Assembly (NCBI GenBank): GCA_022820835.1
Contig: JAJEET010000085.1
Location: 49,177 to 113,176 of the forward strand
Reading direction: 5' to 3'
DNA: 64,000 nt
Origin: Candidatus Poribacteria bacterium
Lineage (GTDB): Bacteria; Poribacteria; WGA-4E; WGA-3G
The translations under genes and the position numbers were made by a program. Shown here one piece after another: positions 40,142 to 49,381 of the stretch; position 1 is the stretch's first letter, and each line of letters begins with the position of its first letter. The notes under the pieces are model-generated. The model worked only from the letters and a program-made list of their open reading frames with translations, was not told the DNA's origin and did not search any database.

Positions 40142-40401
40142 AAGAATTGCAGGTACCCGAGTTTTCAACCTATGAAGAGGAGGCTGATTTCTGGGATAAC
40201 TTGGACACCGCCGATTTCATGGCGGACGATGACCAGTGGTTTCGCTTTGAAACATTACACAAGCGGGCGATTCGCGTCGCAATTCTTCCTGAAATCGCTG
40301 AAGAACTTAGTCAAAAAGCACAAGCACAAGGCGTATCAATTGAAACTTTAGTGAATACACTTTTGATCGAACACGTACGGGAATCAACGTTGTCGCATTA
40401 G
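40138..40401 (+). CDS. BrnA/CopG-like antitoxin partner
   Basis: EEADFWDNLDTADF and RVAILPEIAEELSQKAQAQGVSIETLVNTLLIEHV; 4 bp overlap with toxin gene. Confidence 0.7.
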   Translation: MKELQVPEFSTYEEEADFWDNLDTADFMADDDQWFRFETLHKRAIRVAILPEIAEELSQKAQAQGVSIETLVNTLLIEHVRESTLSH

Positions 40402-41832
40402 ATGAACCGTATTTTTAAAAACACGTCCAGCCTCTTTGGTGCGCACCTCATCGGTCGCCTTGCTTCACTGGTGATAACTGTCTGGCTCATGCCACGTTAT
40501 TTCACTGAAACGGAGTTCGGCGGCTATTTTGCTGCGATCGCGCTCACCAATCTCGTTGCTATCATAACAGAACTCGGCATGCAAAACCCGCTCATCCGAG
40601 AAATGACACTGCATCTGGATCAGACGCGGCACTACCTCGGCAACGCGCTCATCGTTCGCGGTCTGTTGTCGATCCTTGCCTACGCGATTATGCTTGGCAG
40701 CGGTATCATCCTCTATACCCCGATAATCGTAGAGATGATAATTTTCTTAGGATTGGCAGAGATTGCCAATTCGATTGCGCAGTTGTACCGGTGCGTCTTC
40801 CGTGCGCACGAGGAGATGAAATATGAGGCGTTCACTGTGGTTGCTGAGCGTGCGGTGTTCCTCTTAATCAGCGGTGCTGTGATCCTGCTCGGATATGGAT
40901 TGGTGACCGTCTGCCAAGTCATGTTAGCCGCGGGGTGTATTAACCTTATCTTGAGCATTGGGTTCACCCGTTTCCGTTTCACGCAACTCCGCTTTGAACC
41001 GAGCATGGCGATTGTGAAGGTGCTGATGCAGCAGGCACTCCCTTTTGCGGTCGGTAATTTCCTCAATCTCCTCTATTTTCGTATAGATTTGATTCTGCTG
41101 CCGAAACTCAGTTCAGAAGGCTTAGATGCAAACACGTGGTATGGATTGGCGTATACAATTGTCAACGCCTTCACGATTCTACCGGGTGCGTTCATGATGG
41201 GTGCGATGTTTCCGGTGCTATCGCGTGCGTGGGAACGTGAGAAGGGACGATTTCCGAGCGTATACACCTTCGGTATGCGGTGGATGGTGCTAACAGGGCT
41301 GCCTTTCGCTGTCGGTCTTTCAACACTATCGTTTGAGATTGCTGGGGTCTTGTTTCCGAATTATACACCGGATGAAGTCGGCAAAGTGGGTGCAGCACTC
41401 CAATGGCTCAGTTGGGCAGGTGGACTCCTCTTTTTAACGACGGCAGTGCTGGCGGTGCTACGCGCAACGGATAAACGCCGTGCGTTTTCTGTGCTGATGG
41501 GAACGACAGCATTCTTGAATATCTGCCTGAATTTATACCTGATTCCACGTTTCAGTCATGTCGGTGCAGCAATAGCGATGGTCATCAGTGAGGCGTACGT
41601 ACTCATCGTGGGACTCGGTTACATCTCAAGAAATATCGTCAAGTTCCGCGAGACATTTCCTGTAGTGCCGACGTTTTTGAAAGCGGTCTTCCTTTCTATT
41701 GTGATGTGGATCGGTTTAGTGTTGTTGAAGGGAATTCTCTCGGTTTGGGTGTTGATTCCATTGGCTGTGCTGTTTTACGGTGGCGGGATCGCCATTTTAG
41801 GTGAATTCCGGGAGAGCGTTAGGTTTGATTAG
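40402..41832 (+). CDS. Oligosaccharide flippase / polysaccharide biosynthesis membrane protein
   Basis: Multi-TM MATE/Wzx-like: FKNTSSLFGAHLIGRLASLVITVWLMPRYF. Confidence 0.85.
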   Translation: MNRIFKNTSSLFGAHLIGRLASLVITVWLMPRYFTETEFGGYFAAIALTNLVAIITELGMQNPLIREMTLHLDQTRHYLGNALIVRGLLSILAYAIMLGSGIILYTPIIVEMIIFLGLAEIANSIAQLYRCVFRAHEEMKYEAFTVVAERAVFLLISGAVILLGYGLVTVCQVMLAAGCINLILSIGFTRFRFTQLRFEPSMAIVKVLMQQALPFAVGNFLNLLYFRIDLILLPKLSSEGLDANTWYGLAYTIVNAFTILPGAFMMGAMFPVLSRAWEREKGRFPSVYTFGMRWMVLTGLPFAVGLSTLSFEIAGVLFPNYTPDEVGKVGAALQWLSWAGGLLFLTTAVLAVLRATDKRRAFSVLMGTTAFLNICLNLYLIPRFSHVGAAIAMVISEAYVLIVGLGYISRNIVKFRETFPVVPTFLKAVFLSIVMWIGLVLLKGILSVWVLIPLAVLFYGGGIAILGEFRESVRFD

Positions 41833-41889
41833 CGCGTGTGGATATTTTGTCAGCATCAGGATTTGTAGGATTAAAGGATTTACTATAGC

Positions 41890-41956
41890 AGGACGGACGC
41901 GATTTTGGCACAAACTGGGAAGTTTGTGGTACAAAAGAGCATCATGCGTAAGTCCT
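41890..41956. mobile_element. Minimal MITE-like element, family AGGACTTACGCA, copy 3
   Basis: aggacggacgcgattttggcacaaactgggaagtttgtggtacaaaagagcatcatgcgtaagtcct. Confidence 0.8.
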
Positions 41957-41963
41957 AAATAGG

Positions 41964-42562
41964 TTAGTTGCTCGGAGATGGCACTTGTTCAATGATGCGG
42001 TCAGCCAGCTTTGAAAAAGGCAAACTCTGGAGATAAACAGTGCCGGTACCACTCAAGGTCGCGAGGAAAAGTCCCTCACCGCCAAAGAACATTGACTTTA
42101 AACCTTTAACCATTTCAATGTTGTAGTCAACACCAGAAGTGAAGGCGACAAGACAGCCGGTGTCAACACGGAGTGTCTCGTTGAGGAGTTCCTTTTTCAC
42201 GACTGAGCCACCGGCGTGTATAAACGCCAGTCCATCCCCGCTTAAACGTTGCAGAATGAAACCTTCACCGCCAAAAAACCTGTACCTAACCTACGTGAGA
42301 AGGCAATATCGAGTTTCGTCCCCAAGGCGGCACAGAGGAAAGCATCCTTCTGGCAGAGCAGTTCTCCGCCGAGTTGGACGAGGTCAATCGGGATAATATG
42401 GCCGGGATAAGGTGCGGCAAAAGCCACTCGTCTTTTGCGGTTGCTTGTGTTGGTAAAATGCGTCAGAAATAGCGACTCGCCGCTGATAGCACGCTTGCCA
42501 GCACTCAGGAGTTTGCCCATAAGCCCTGCTTCTTCATTGGAACCATCGCCCATTTTTGCTTC
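41964..42562 (-). pseudogene. AIM24/TIGR00266-family gene, frameshifted and apparently N-terminally truncated
   Basis: Two ORFs (42242-42553 and 41964-42200) join into one family-like protein if one T is added to the T6 tract at 42273-42278: [37 protein letters not shown]. Confidence 0.8.
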
Positions 42563-42801
42563 ATAACGTGAGTTTGATAAAAGTGGGATGTTGGGTTTCG
42601 CTACCGCTATTTAGGCAGAAAGTGCTTTGAAAAACGGCATGTTTGTCGAAATTATAAGGCTTTTAGTGTATTTACCGCTCAACCCAACCTACAGATTTAT
42701 TTTTAAGTTCACGTTATTAACTTTTACTATTGTAATTACTGCAGTCATCTGGTAAAGATAGTATAGCAAATAAAAACAAAGATTACAAATTTTCTTTAGC
42801 G

Positions 42802-45800
42802 TTAATAATCTTTAGCGTTAATAAACAGATCTGCCCAGTGTGCCCAATCGCAGGTTGCGCTTTCAATAGCGTCGGTTACCAACTCTAACAGCACCGTTTT
42901 ACCGGCGAATTCGGACAGAGAGACCTGCGCGTCTACCCAACCCGGTGTGTTGAATCCGAAATGCTCAAACCGCTGTTCGCCATTCAGGAACACTTTAAAG
43001 AACACGCCGTCAAGACTACACCTTTTATCCGGCAACCCCATGGAAAAATTGAACGTCAATGCATCGGTGTCCGGTAGAGAGAGTAAGAACTGGAGAACGG
43101 TTTGTCCATTGGGTGGCGGATGTGCTGAAATCGTGTCTTTCGTTACACCGTTGGCAGTCAATGTCATCCGTTTACCGGAATCCCAGACGCTTCCGAGTCG
43201 GAATACACCGTCAAACTGGAGTCCAGCGACGAACTGTGCATCTCTCAGGTTATAGACCTTGTCCACCTGTTGCGGTGACTGAAAGAAAAAGAGCACCTGT
43301 GCAGGCAGTGTAGTCTCAAGTGAATACTGTCCTGCACCGTCATGTTTCAGTGTATCAGGGAAATGCTTTATCGGTTCGTTCGGCAAGAAAAATCCGACGT
43401 TCACGTGTGTGTCTGCAGGGTCAGAGACGATCTTCGGTTCACCCCAGACTGCCCAATCCCACGCACCATTTCCGACGGGACCGGGAGTCGTCGTCAACCG
43501 GAGTGTTATCTGTTGTCTTCGATAGGGGGTCATATCCAGGCTGAAATGTTGCCACCGCTGCGCGCTGTAATGCTCGCGAAAAATCTCATCATCTTCGATC
43601 GAAACGATGAACGTTACACCGTCAGACCCTTCGGAACCGTCCCGTAACCCGATGTCGAATTTTAGACGGATATTCGGACGCTCCGGCAGTGAGATTGTCC
43701 ATTCCCCGAATGCGTCGCCGCTGATGCCTTGGTACGGCGGATGTGCGTGAATTGCAGGCTTCTGAACGCCTCCGATGGCAGCCTCAACCTGTTGGAAGGT
43801 AGCACCGCGCTGCTGTGGCATCTCCACGCCGTTCAGGAGAATTCCCGTCCGTGCGAGATGAATCTGTGACACTAAATCGACTTCGTGGGAGGTATCTGTG
43901 CTTTCGAGCCGAAAGAGTGCTGCGTTTTCCGTGACCCGCGATGCCGTCACAGAAACGCCTTCTGGTAAATCGTTTATCCGCGCTTGCGAAAAATCGCGTG
44001 GCGCGTTGCTCAAGAGATAAGACTTCTCAGGATTTAATCCGAGCAGCGTTGTCTCATTGTAAGCGCGCCAATCTCGTAGACTGCGGTCGGTGTCTATTCG
44101 CGTCACATCAGAGATTCTCTCATAGCCTGCTGTATCTCCTGGCAGCATCAGCGCGACGCGTCCGTTCGTGTCTCGAAGCGTTGCGACTTCACCCGCACTG
44201 CCGACATACTGGAACAACGTCTCCGTGTCCCAATCCGTCTCAAAATTGGGTTTGAATCCGCTTTCTTGCCAGACTTTAGCCATCGCGAGGAGTCGCTGCG
44301 TTTCTGGGTGATCCGCGTCAAACTGTTCTGCCGACCAGAGCCGGAGCGTCGGTAGAATACCCCAGCGTTCATACAACGCAAGATATTCTTGATAAAGTTT
44401 GGGACCGATATCCGGGTTCGGCAACCCCAAATGTCCATATAGCAAGGTATAGGGTGAAAATAAGAAAGTACTGATAGGATGCGGTTTAATATCCAAGGCG
44501 TATACGAGACGTTGTGCGAAACTTTCACGGAAGAAGGTGACTTCGTGGAGTCCTTCGCCACCGAAAACGACCCACGGCAGTGCTTTTGTCAAGTCCGTAT
44601 GTAGTAGTGCGTTCCCTTGTGCCGAATTCAACCCCTCTATCAATCCGTTTGCGTCGTTCCTCGCGATGAGGCTCACATCCAAATGGATGGCATCGATCGG
44701 ATATTTCCGCGATAGATCAGTCAATTGCTCGACGAGGATTCTCCTAAATTCGGAACTGGCAGGATTAATAAAGGCGTGTCTGCCTAGTTCTTCAGGTCTG
44801 TCCCAGAACCAACCGGTCGGGTTGCCGCTCCACCGGTCCCGAAATTGGTGTTCCTGAAGTTCAGGATAAAGCGGATGCGACGGTGCGATGCCCGGGAAAT
44901 TGGTGTGAAGCATCGCTCGGAACCCGTACCGATGCGCGGTTTCAAGGAAACTGCCAAAGTTTTCGGATGCCGTATAATCCGGGTAATTTGTGTCGTAGTC
45001 GTCTCTGCGCCACTGCGATAGATAGAGCAACGTTTTTGCCGGATTGACCTGCTCTGCTAATTTCTCTAATATAGATAACTCCAGACCGTGATAGATAACG
45101 ACCAGTCCGATTTCGGAGACCCATGTCGGCATCTCTGTCAATTTTCTCGGCTTGAAAGTCTGTTCCATCCAGTCACGATACTGACGTGCAGGCACACGCC
45201 AATCACCGATGTACGTATTCAATCGCCACGTAATAGATTTCGCGGAGGTCAGCGTATCGAAAGGGGCTTGGTTTTGTGTCTCGAAACCGAGTGCGAAACT
45301 CTCTCTATCTTTTTCGTAGTGGAGTGCTTTAAACTGGAAGGTCGCATCTGCGCCGCGCACGAAAAAACCGCCGTGTTCCGCCTGAACAATCGCGAGTTGT
45401 GCTTCCCAATGTTCGGGATAGTCAAAGTTCACAGAGGTCATTGGCGATGTTGCGTTGATGGCTTGTCCACCTTGTGCGGGTAGAATCAATTCCAGATGCC
45501 TTGTATCCAGATTCCCGCATCCCCACTGGATACCGTAAACTGCTGCTATCTCCGAAGTGCCTTCCTGTTGAATCAGAAGGTCGCCGGTGTCTTCGTCAAC
45601 AGCAATGAACAGGCGAATTTCGTTCGCGCCTCGGTTAAACACAATTTCTGCTTTGAGGGGATCAATTTTTCTGATTTCTGTCTGTGTCGCCTCGGATGTC
45701 CAGAAGGATCCGTCGTTCCTGCGTAATAATCCGCTGCGTCCGCTGATACCGGTGGGTACGCCGCTGATGCTGAACGGGAGGGTGTAGACTTCTTCCGTCA

Positions 45801-45966
45801 ATTTGTTGGAGAGTTGGGTGATAACGCCATCGGTAAATTGGATTTCATAAGCATCCGTTTTGACAAAGAGGCTATTGTCAACAACGGTAATCTCGGCTGC
45901 GGGTGCTGCTGGCATGTAAAACAGACAAAATATCGCACTCAGCGTAATGATACCTAAAAAGCGCAT
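42802..45966 (-). CDS. Large secreted protein, DUF6259/glycoside-hydrolase-like with C-terminal beta-sandwich-like modules
   Basis: Signal peptide; central barrel-like region SEIGLVVIYHGLELSILEKLAEQV...PIDAIHLDVSLIA. Confidence 0.6.
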   Translation of the reverse strand: MRFLGIITLSAIFCLFYMPAAPAAEITVVDNSLFVKTDAYEIQFTDGVITQLSNKLTEEVYTLPFSISGVPTGISGRSGLLRRNDGSFWTSEATQTEIRKIDPLKAEIVFNRGANEIRLFIAVDEDTGDLLIQQEGTSEIAAVYGIQWGCGNLDTRHLELILPAQGGQAINATSPMTSVNFDYPEHWEAQLAIVQAEHGGFFVRGADATFQFKALHYEKDRESFALGFETQNQAPFDTLTSAKSITWRLNTYIGDWRVPARQYRDWMEQTFKPRKLTEMPTWVSEIGLVVIYHGLELSILEKLAEQVNPAKTLLYLSQWRRDDYDTNYPDYTASENFGSFLETAHRYGFRAMLHTNFPGIAPSHPLYPELQEHQFRDRWSGNPTGWFWDRPEELGRHAFINPASSEFRRILVEQLTDLSRKYPIDAIHLDVSLIARNDANGLIEGLNSAQGNALLHTDLTKALPWVVFGGEGLHEVTFFRESFAQRLVYALDIKPHPISTFLFSPYTLLYGHLGLPNPDIGPKLYQEYLALYERWGILPTLRLWSAEQFDADHPETQRLLAMAKVWQESGFKPNFETDWDTETLFQYVGSAGEVATLRDTNGRVALMLPGDTAGYERISDVTRIDTDRSLRDWRAYNETTLLGLNPEKSYLLSNAPRDFSQARINDLPEGVSVTASRVTENAALFRLESTDTSHEVDLVSQIHLARTGILLNGVEMPQQRGATFQQVEAAIGGVQKPAIHAHPPYQGISGDAFGEWTISLPERPNIRLKFDIGLRDGSEGSDGVTFIVSIEDDEIFREHYSAQRWQHFSLDMTPYRRQQITLRLTTTPGPVGNGAWDWAVWGEPKIVSDPADTHVNVGFFLPNEPIKHFPDTLKHDGAGQYSLETTLPAQVLFFFQSPQQVDKVYNLRDAQFVAGLQFDGVFRLGSVWDSGKRMTLTANGVTKDTISAHPPPNGQTVLQFLLSLPDTDALTFNFSMGLPDKRCSLDGVFFKVFLNGEQRFEHFGFNTPGWVDAQVSLSEFAGKTVLLELVTDAIESATCDWAHWADLFINAKDY

Positions 45967-46021
45967 GCAGTTTTTCCTCTAACACGCGTATATACTATTC
46001 AGTTTGATGACAGAATTTAGA

Positions 46022-46342
46022 TTAAGAATCTATATAAACGATTTGATGTGGTTGAATAATTCGCAATACTTCTTGTACCTGGGACATCAAAGGTAGTAGG
46101 GCATCTAATCTGTTCCGATAAGCAATAAGCACAATAACCGCAATATCAAAACGATTGAGGTTCTGTTGATATTCAATGCCTCTGTCAGCAGTAAGCCAGA
46201 CATCAAATTCTTTTTCTGCTATACGGAGCAAATCCCCATTTTCTATGCCAGACCAGCCTTTTTCTTGAACCGTGAAAACAGTATGCCCCTGTAACGCTTG
46301 TTTGAGTTTTTTAGGTAAGCATTCATCAATCAGAATATGCAT
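46022..46342 (-). CDS. DUF5615 PIN-like toxin
   Basis: MHILIDECLPKKLKQALQGHTVFTVQEKGWSGIENGDLL...FDVWLTADRGIEYQQNL. Confidence 0.85.
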   Translation of the reverse strand: MHILIDECLPKKLKQALQGHTVFTVQEKGWSGIENGDLLRIAEKEFDVWLTADRGIEYQQNLNRFDIAVIVLIAYRNRLDALLPLMSQVQEVLRIIQPHQIVYIDS

Positions 46343-46577
46343 AAGCTTGTGTGAGCAACATTTCCTTTACTAATTCCAGAGTTTGCATGGCCTGCGTACG
46401 ACTGACAGATGGAAAGTCCTCTAAAAATTCGTCTAAGTTATCACCGGCTTCTAAATAATCAATGAGGTTTTTAATCGGAACACGCGTGTTTTTGAAAACA
46501 GGTGTACCACTCATAATTCTGGGATTGCAGGTGATAAGGTCGCTAAATGCTTGTGTTATCTGTTTGTTATGTTTCAT
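46326..46577 (-). CDS. DUF433 antitoxin
   Basis: ITCNPRIMSGTPVFKNTRVPIKNLIDYLEAGDNLDEFLEDFPSVSRTQAMQTLE; overlaps toxin gene. Confidence 0.9.
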   Translation of the reverse strand: MKHNKQITQAFSDLITCNPRIMSGTPVFKNTRVPIKNLIDYLEAGDNLDEFLEDFPSVSRTQAMQTLELVKEMLLTQAYAYSD

Positions 46578-46790
46578 GTTTCAATTTCTCCTCCAAAATG
46601 TGATACTTTGCTGCTTCAGTGCCTATCCGTGTTGGAGCGAACTGTGCTCGCGATTTTTTATAGTATATCTCGTAATTACTTGCACGCTCGCGGGCGTACG
46701 GACTGGACAACCCCGCCCCTACGAGCAACCCAGCCTCTACGACCGGGTGAAGTGTAAACATATTTTCCGATTTTACTATGAACGTCACCT

Positions 46791-48059
46791 CTAATAGAGC
46801 TCCCGAAGCACCTGAAAATAGTCAGGGAACGTTTTACTGACGCACTCTGGGTCGTTAATCCGAATTCCATTTGTTTTTAAACCGACGAGTGAAAACGCCA
46901 TTGCCATACGATGGTCTTCGTAGGTGTCTATCGCTGTAGGGGTAATGGGTGCGGGTGAGATTTCGAGTCCGTCTCGGTGTTCAACCACCGGCACCCCTAA
47001 TTTCCGGAGTTCTGTTACCATCGCGTGAATCCGATCGGTTTCTTGCCAACGCGTATGCTCGATGTTTCGGATGCTCACTTTGCTATCAGCGAAGGGTGCG
47101 ATCGCCGCGAGCGTCAGAGAGGTATCCGAAATCGTCCGCATATCCACGTCGATCCCTTTCAACTGCTCTGGCCCGATGACCGTAATACCGGCATCAGAAA
47201 CAGCGACTTGACACCCCATCTTTTCCAAGAGTCGGACGAATTGCACATCGCCTTGTGCGGAATCCATGTTCAGGTGTTTGACAGTGACACGTCCACCTGT
47301 GATTGCAGCAGCGGCGAAAAAATAGGAGGCGTTAGAGGCATCCGGCTCGATGTTATAGACCCGTGGTTGGTACTGTTGTCCGCTTTCAATTCTGAAATGC
47401 TTATAGCCGTTGTTGGTAGCGTGCGCGCCGAATGCCGCCATCACTGCTAAGGTGATGTTAATATATGGCATTTCGCGGTCGCCGATCACCTCAATTTCCA
47501 TGCCGCTTTTCGCATAGGGTGCTATCAGGAGCAGTGCTGTTAGGAACTGACTACTTTTACTGACATCGAGTCGGGTTTTCCCGCCTGTGAGTCCGTCTGC
47601 TTCGATAATGACGGGGAGATGTCCGTTTCCAAATTGCGTGCGTGCTGAGACACCGATTTGCCGGAGTGCGTCGAGTAAATCCGCGATTGGTCGCCCGTGG
47701 CGCATCGGTTCATCGCCATCAATGACGAATCTACCGTGTCCGAGTGAAACGTAAGCAGTCAGCGAACGTGAAGTCGTCCCTGAGTTTCCGATATAGAGTT
47801 CCGCACCGGGAACGGGTATCTCGCCGCCATTGCCATGTACAACAAACGTTGCGCGTTTCTCGTCCGCGTCGATTTTGACTCCAAGTTTCCGTAGCGATGC
47901 CGACATATAGCGCGTATCGTCGCTAAAAAGTGCACCCGTCAGCATCGAGGCACCGCTCGCCATCGCCGCAACTAATAAAGCGCGGTTCGTATAACTCTTA
48001 GAACCCGGCACCGTTATTGTTGCATCAAGCGGTTTGGAAATCGGTTGAATTTCAATCAT
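46791..48059 (-). CDS. aroA: 3-phosphoshikimate 1-carboxyvinyltransferase
   Basis: VPGSKSYTNRALLVAAMA, YIGNSGTTSRSLTAYVSLG, DGDEPMRHGRPIADLLDALRQIG, YEDHRMAMAFSLVGL. Confidence 0.96.
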   Translation of the reverse strand: MIEIQPISKPLDATITVPGSKSYTNRALLVAAMASGASMLTGALFSDDTRYMSASLRKLGVKIDADEKRATFVVHGNGGEIPVPGAELYIGNSGTTSRSLTAYVSLGHGRFVIDGDEPMRHGRPIADLLDALRQIGVSARTQFGNGHLPVIIEADGLTGGKTRLDVSKSSQFLTALLLIAPYAKSGMEIEVIGDREMPYINITLAVMAAFGAHATNNGYKHFRIESGQQYQPRVYNIEPDASNASYFFAAAAITGGRVTVKHLNMDSAQGDVQFVRLLEKMGCQVAVSDAGITVIGPEQLKGIDVDMRTISDTSLTLAAIAPFADSKVSIRNIEHTRWQETDRIHAMVTELRKLGVPVVEHRDGLEISPAPITPTAIDTYEDHRMAMAFSLVGLKTNGIRINDPECVSKTFPDYFQVLRELY

Positions 48060-48955
48060 TCGGTAAGTCCTAATTCAGCCAGCAATTCACGGAGTTCCGC
48101 TTTCTCGGAATCTTTAAGCGGTAGCAACGGACTCGTCGTTCTTGCACTGCAGACCCCGAGGATTTCCAGACACGCCTTCATACCACTGACACCTTGTCCG
48201 TAGGTATACATCTGACTCAGTCGCAGCATCCACTTTTGTAGGCGATGGACTTCATCAATATCGCGCGCCTTCGCTGCGTTGTAGAGTGCGACTGACTCTT
48301 TCGGTGCGACGTTTGAGATTGAGACAACGCCTCCATCTGCCCCGAATAGGAGGGCTGCACCGAGTGCAACGTGTGAACCGAGAAAGATAGAGAAATCCGT
48401 CCGATCTCCGAGCAGTGCCAAGAGATTTAGACAGTTGTTCCAATCGCCGGTGCTATCCTTCGTACCGACGATATTCTCACAGGTATCCGCGAGTTCAAGG
48501 ATGACGTGTGGCTTGATGAACGTTTTAACAGTGGAGGGGATATTATAAATGAAAACGGGGAGTTCGGTGCTCGCAGCGACCGTTTGATAGAATTCGATCA
48601 GGTCCGCGTCGTCAGTAGACGGGTAATAGTACCCCGGTGTCGCAGCGACGGCATCAACGTCGAACTGTTCGGCGAGTTCTATGTTCTGGATAACACGCTG
48701 TGTACTTGTATCCATCACGCAACAGATAACCGGTACGCGACCGCCGATTGTCTTGGTAGCGATGTCCATCGCCCGTTCGCGTTCGCTATTTGTTAGCGTC
48801 GTAAGTTCACCGGAACTGCCGAGTAGATAGATCCCGTGAACACCGTTATTAATCAGTCGGTTAAGTTGGTTGACGAACCTGCGCGCGTCGACACGCTCTT
48901 TTTCGTCGATCGGTGTTACTGTCGGTGAAAAAATACCTTCAAATCGGATAGCCAT
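48056..48955 (-). CDS. Dihydrodipicolinate synthase family protein
   Basis: GVHGIYLLGSSGELTTLTNSERERAMD, FIYNIPSTVKTFI, VGTKDSTGDW. Confidence 0.93.
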   Translation of the reverse strand: MAIRFEGIFSPTVTPIDEKERVDARRFVNQLNRLINNGVHGIYLLGSSGELTTLTNSERERAMDIATKTIGGRVPVICCVMDTSTQRVIQNIELAEQFDVDAVAATPGYYYPSTDDADLIEFYQTVAASTELPVFIYNIPSTVKTFIKPHVILELADTCENIVGTKDSTGDWNNCLNLLALLGDRTDFSIFLGSHVALGAALLFGADGGVVSISNVAPKESVALYNAAKARDIDEVHRLQKWMLRLSQMYTYGQGVSGMKACLEILGVCSARTTSPLLPLKDSEKAELRELLAELGLTE

Positions 48956-49083
48956 GAGTTTCTCCCGTGAGGGTAATCATTATTTTTTTGTATTCCAAAA
49001 CTGGTAGGTGCTGTTTGTAACTGCGCCGGATTTCGTGCCTTAAAAGCCGTTCCCACAAAACAATCCATTGAGAATTAGACTTT

Positions 49084-49198
49084 TATGGTAAACCTTAGTA
49101 ATTAGACATTTTCTGCGAGTACAAACCCCCCTAACCCCCCTTATCAGGGGGGAATTGGGTCACTTGTAGATGTCAATATATTTTTACAATTTACCATA
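49084..49198. repeat. Dispersed palindromic element (TATGGTAAA-TIR), copy 2
   Basis: 9-bp TIR tatggtaaa (49084-49092) / tttaccata (49190-49198) with internal CCCCCC-TTATCA-GGGGGG. Confidence 0.88.
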
Positions 49199-49381
49199 GT
49201 TTAGCAGAATCCGATTTAGATGTCAAGTGAAGAAGACGCAGTTTTTGGTTTGCAAATTAGACCCAAATCATGCTATTATTAACACGGATTCAGATGCAAA
49301 AACGGAGTGGGATTGCGTACTGACAACCGAGAGGTTTTCGCAGAAAACTGTACTGAAAACTGAATAAGGACAAACCGCCTA

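Noticed and set aside
42947-45726. Many 60-130 aa plus-strand ORFs opposite the large secreted GH-like gene
   Set aside because: Antisense shadow ORFs of a long, well supported CDS.
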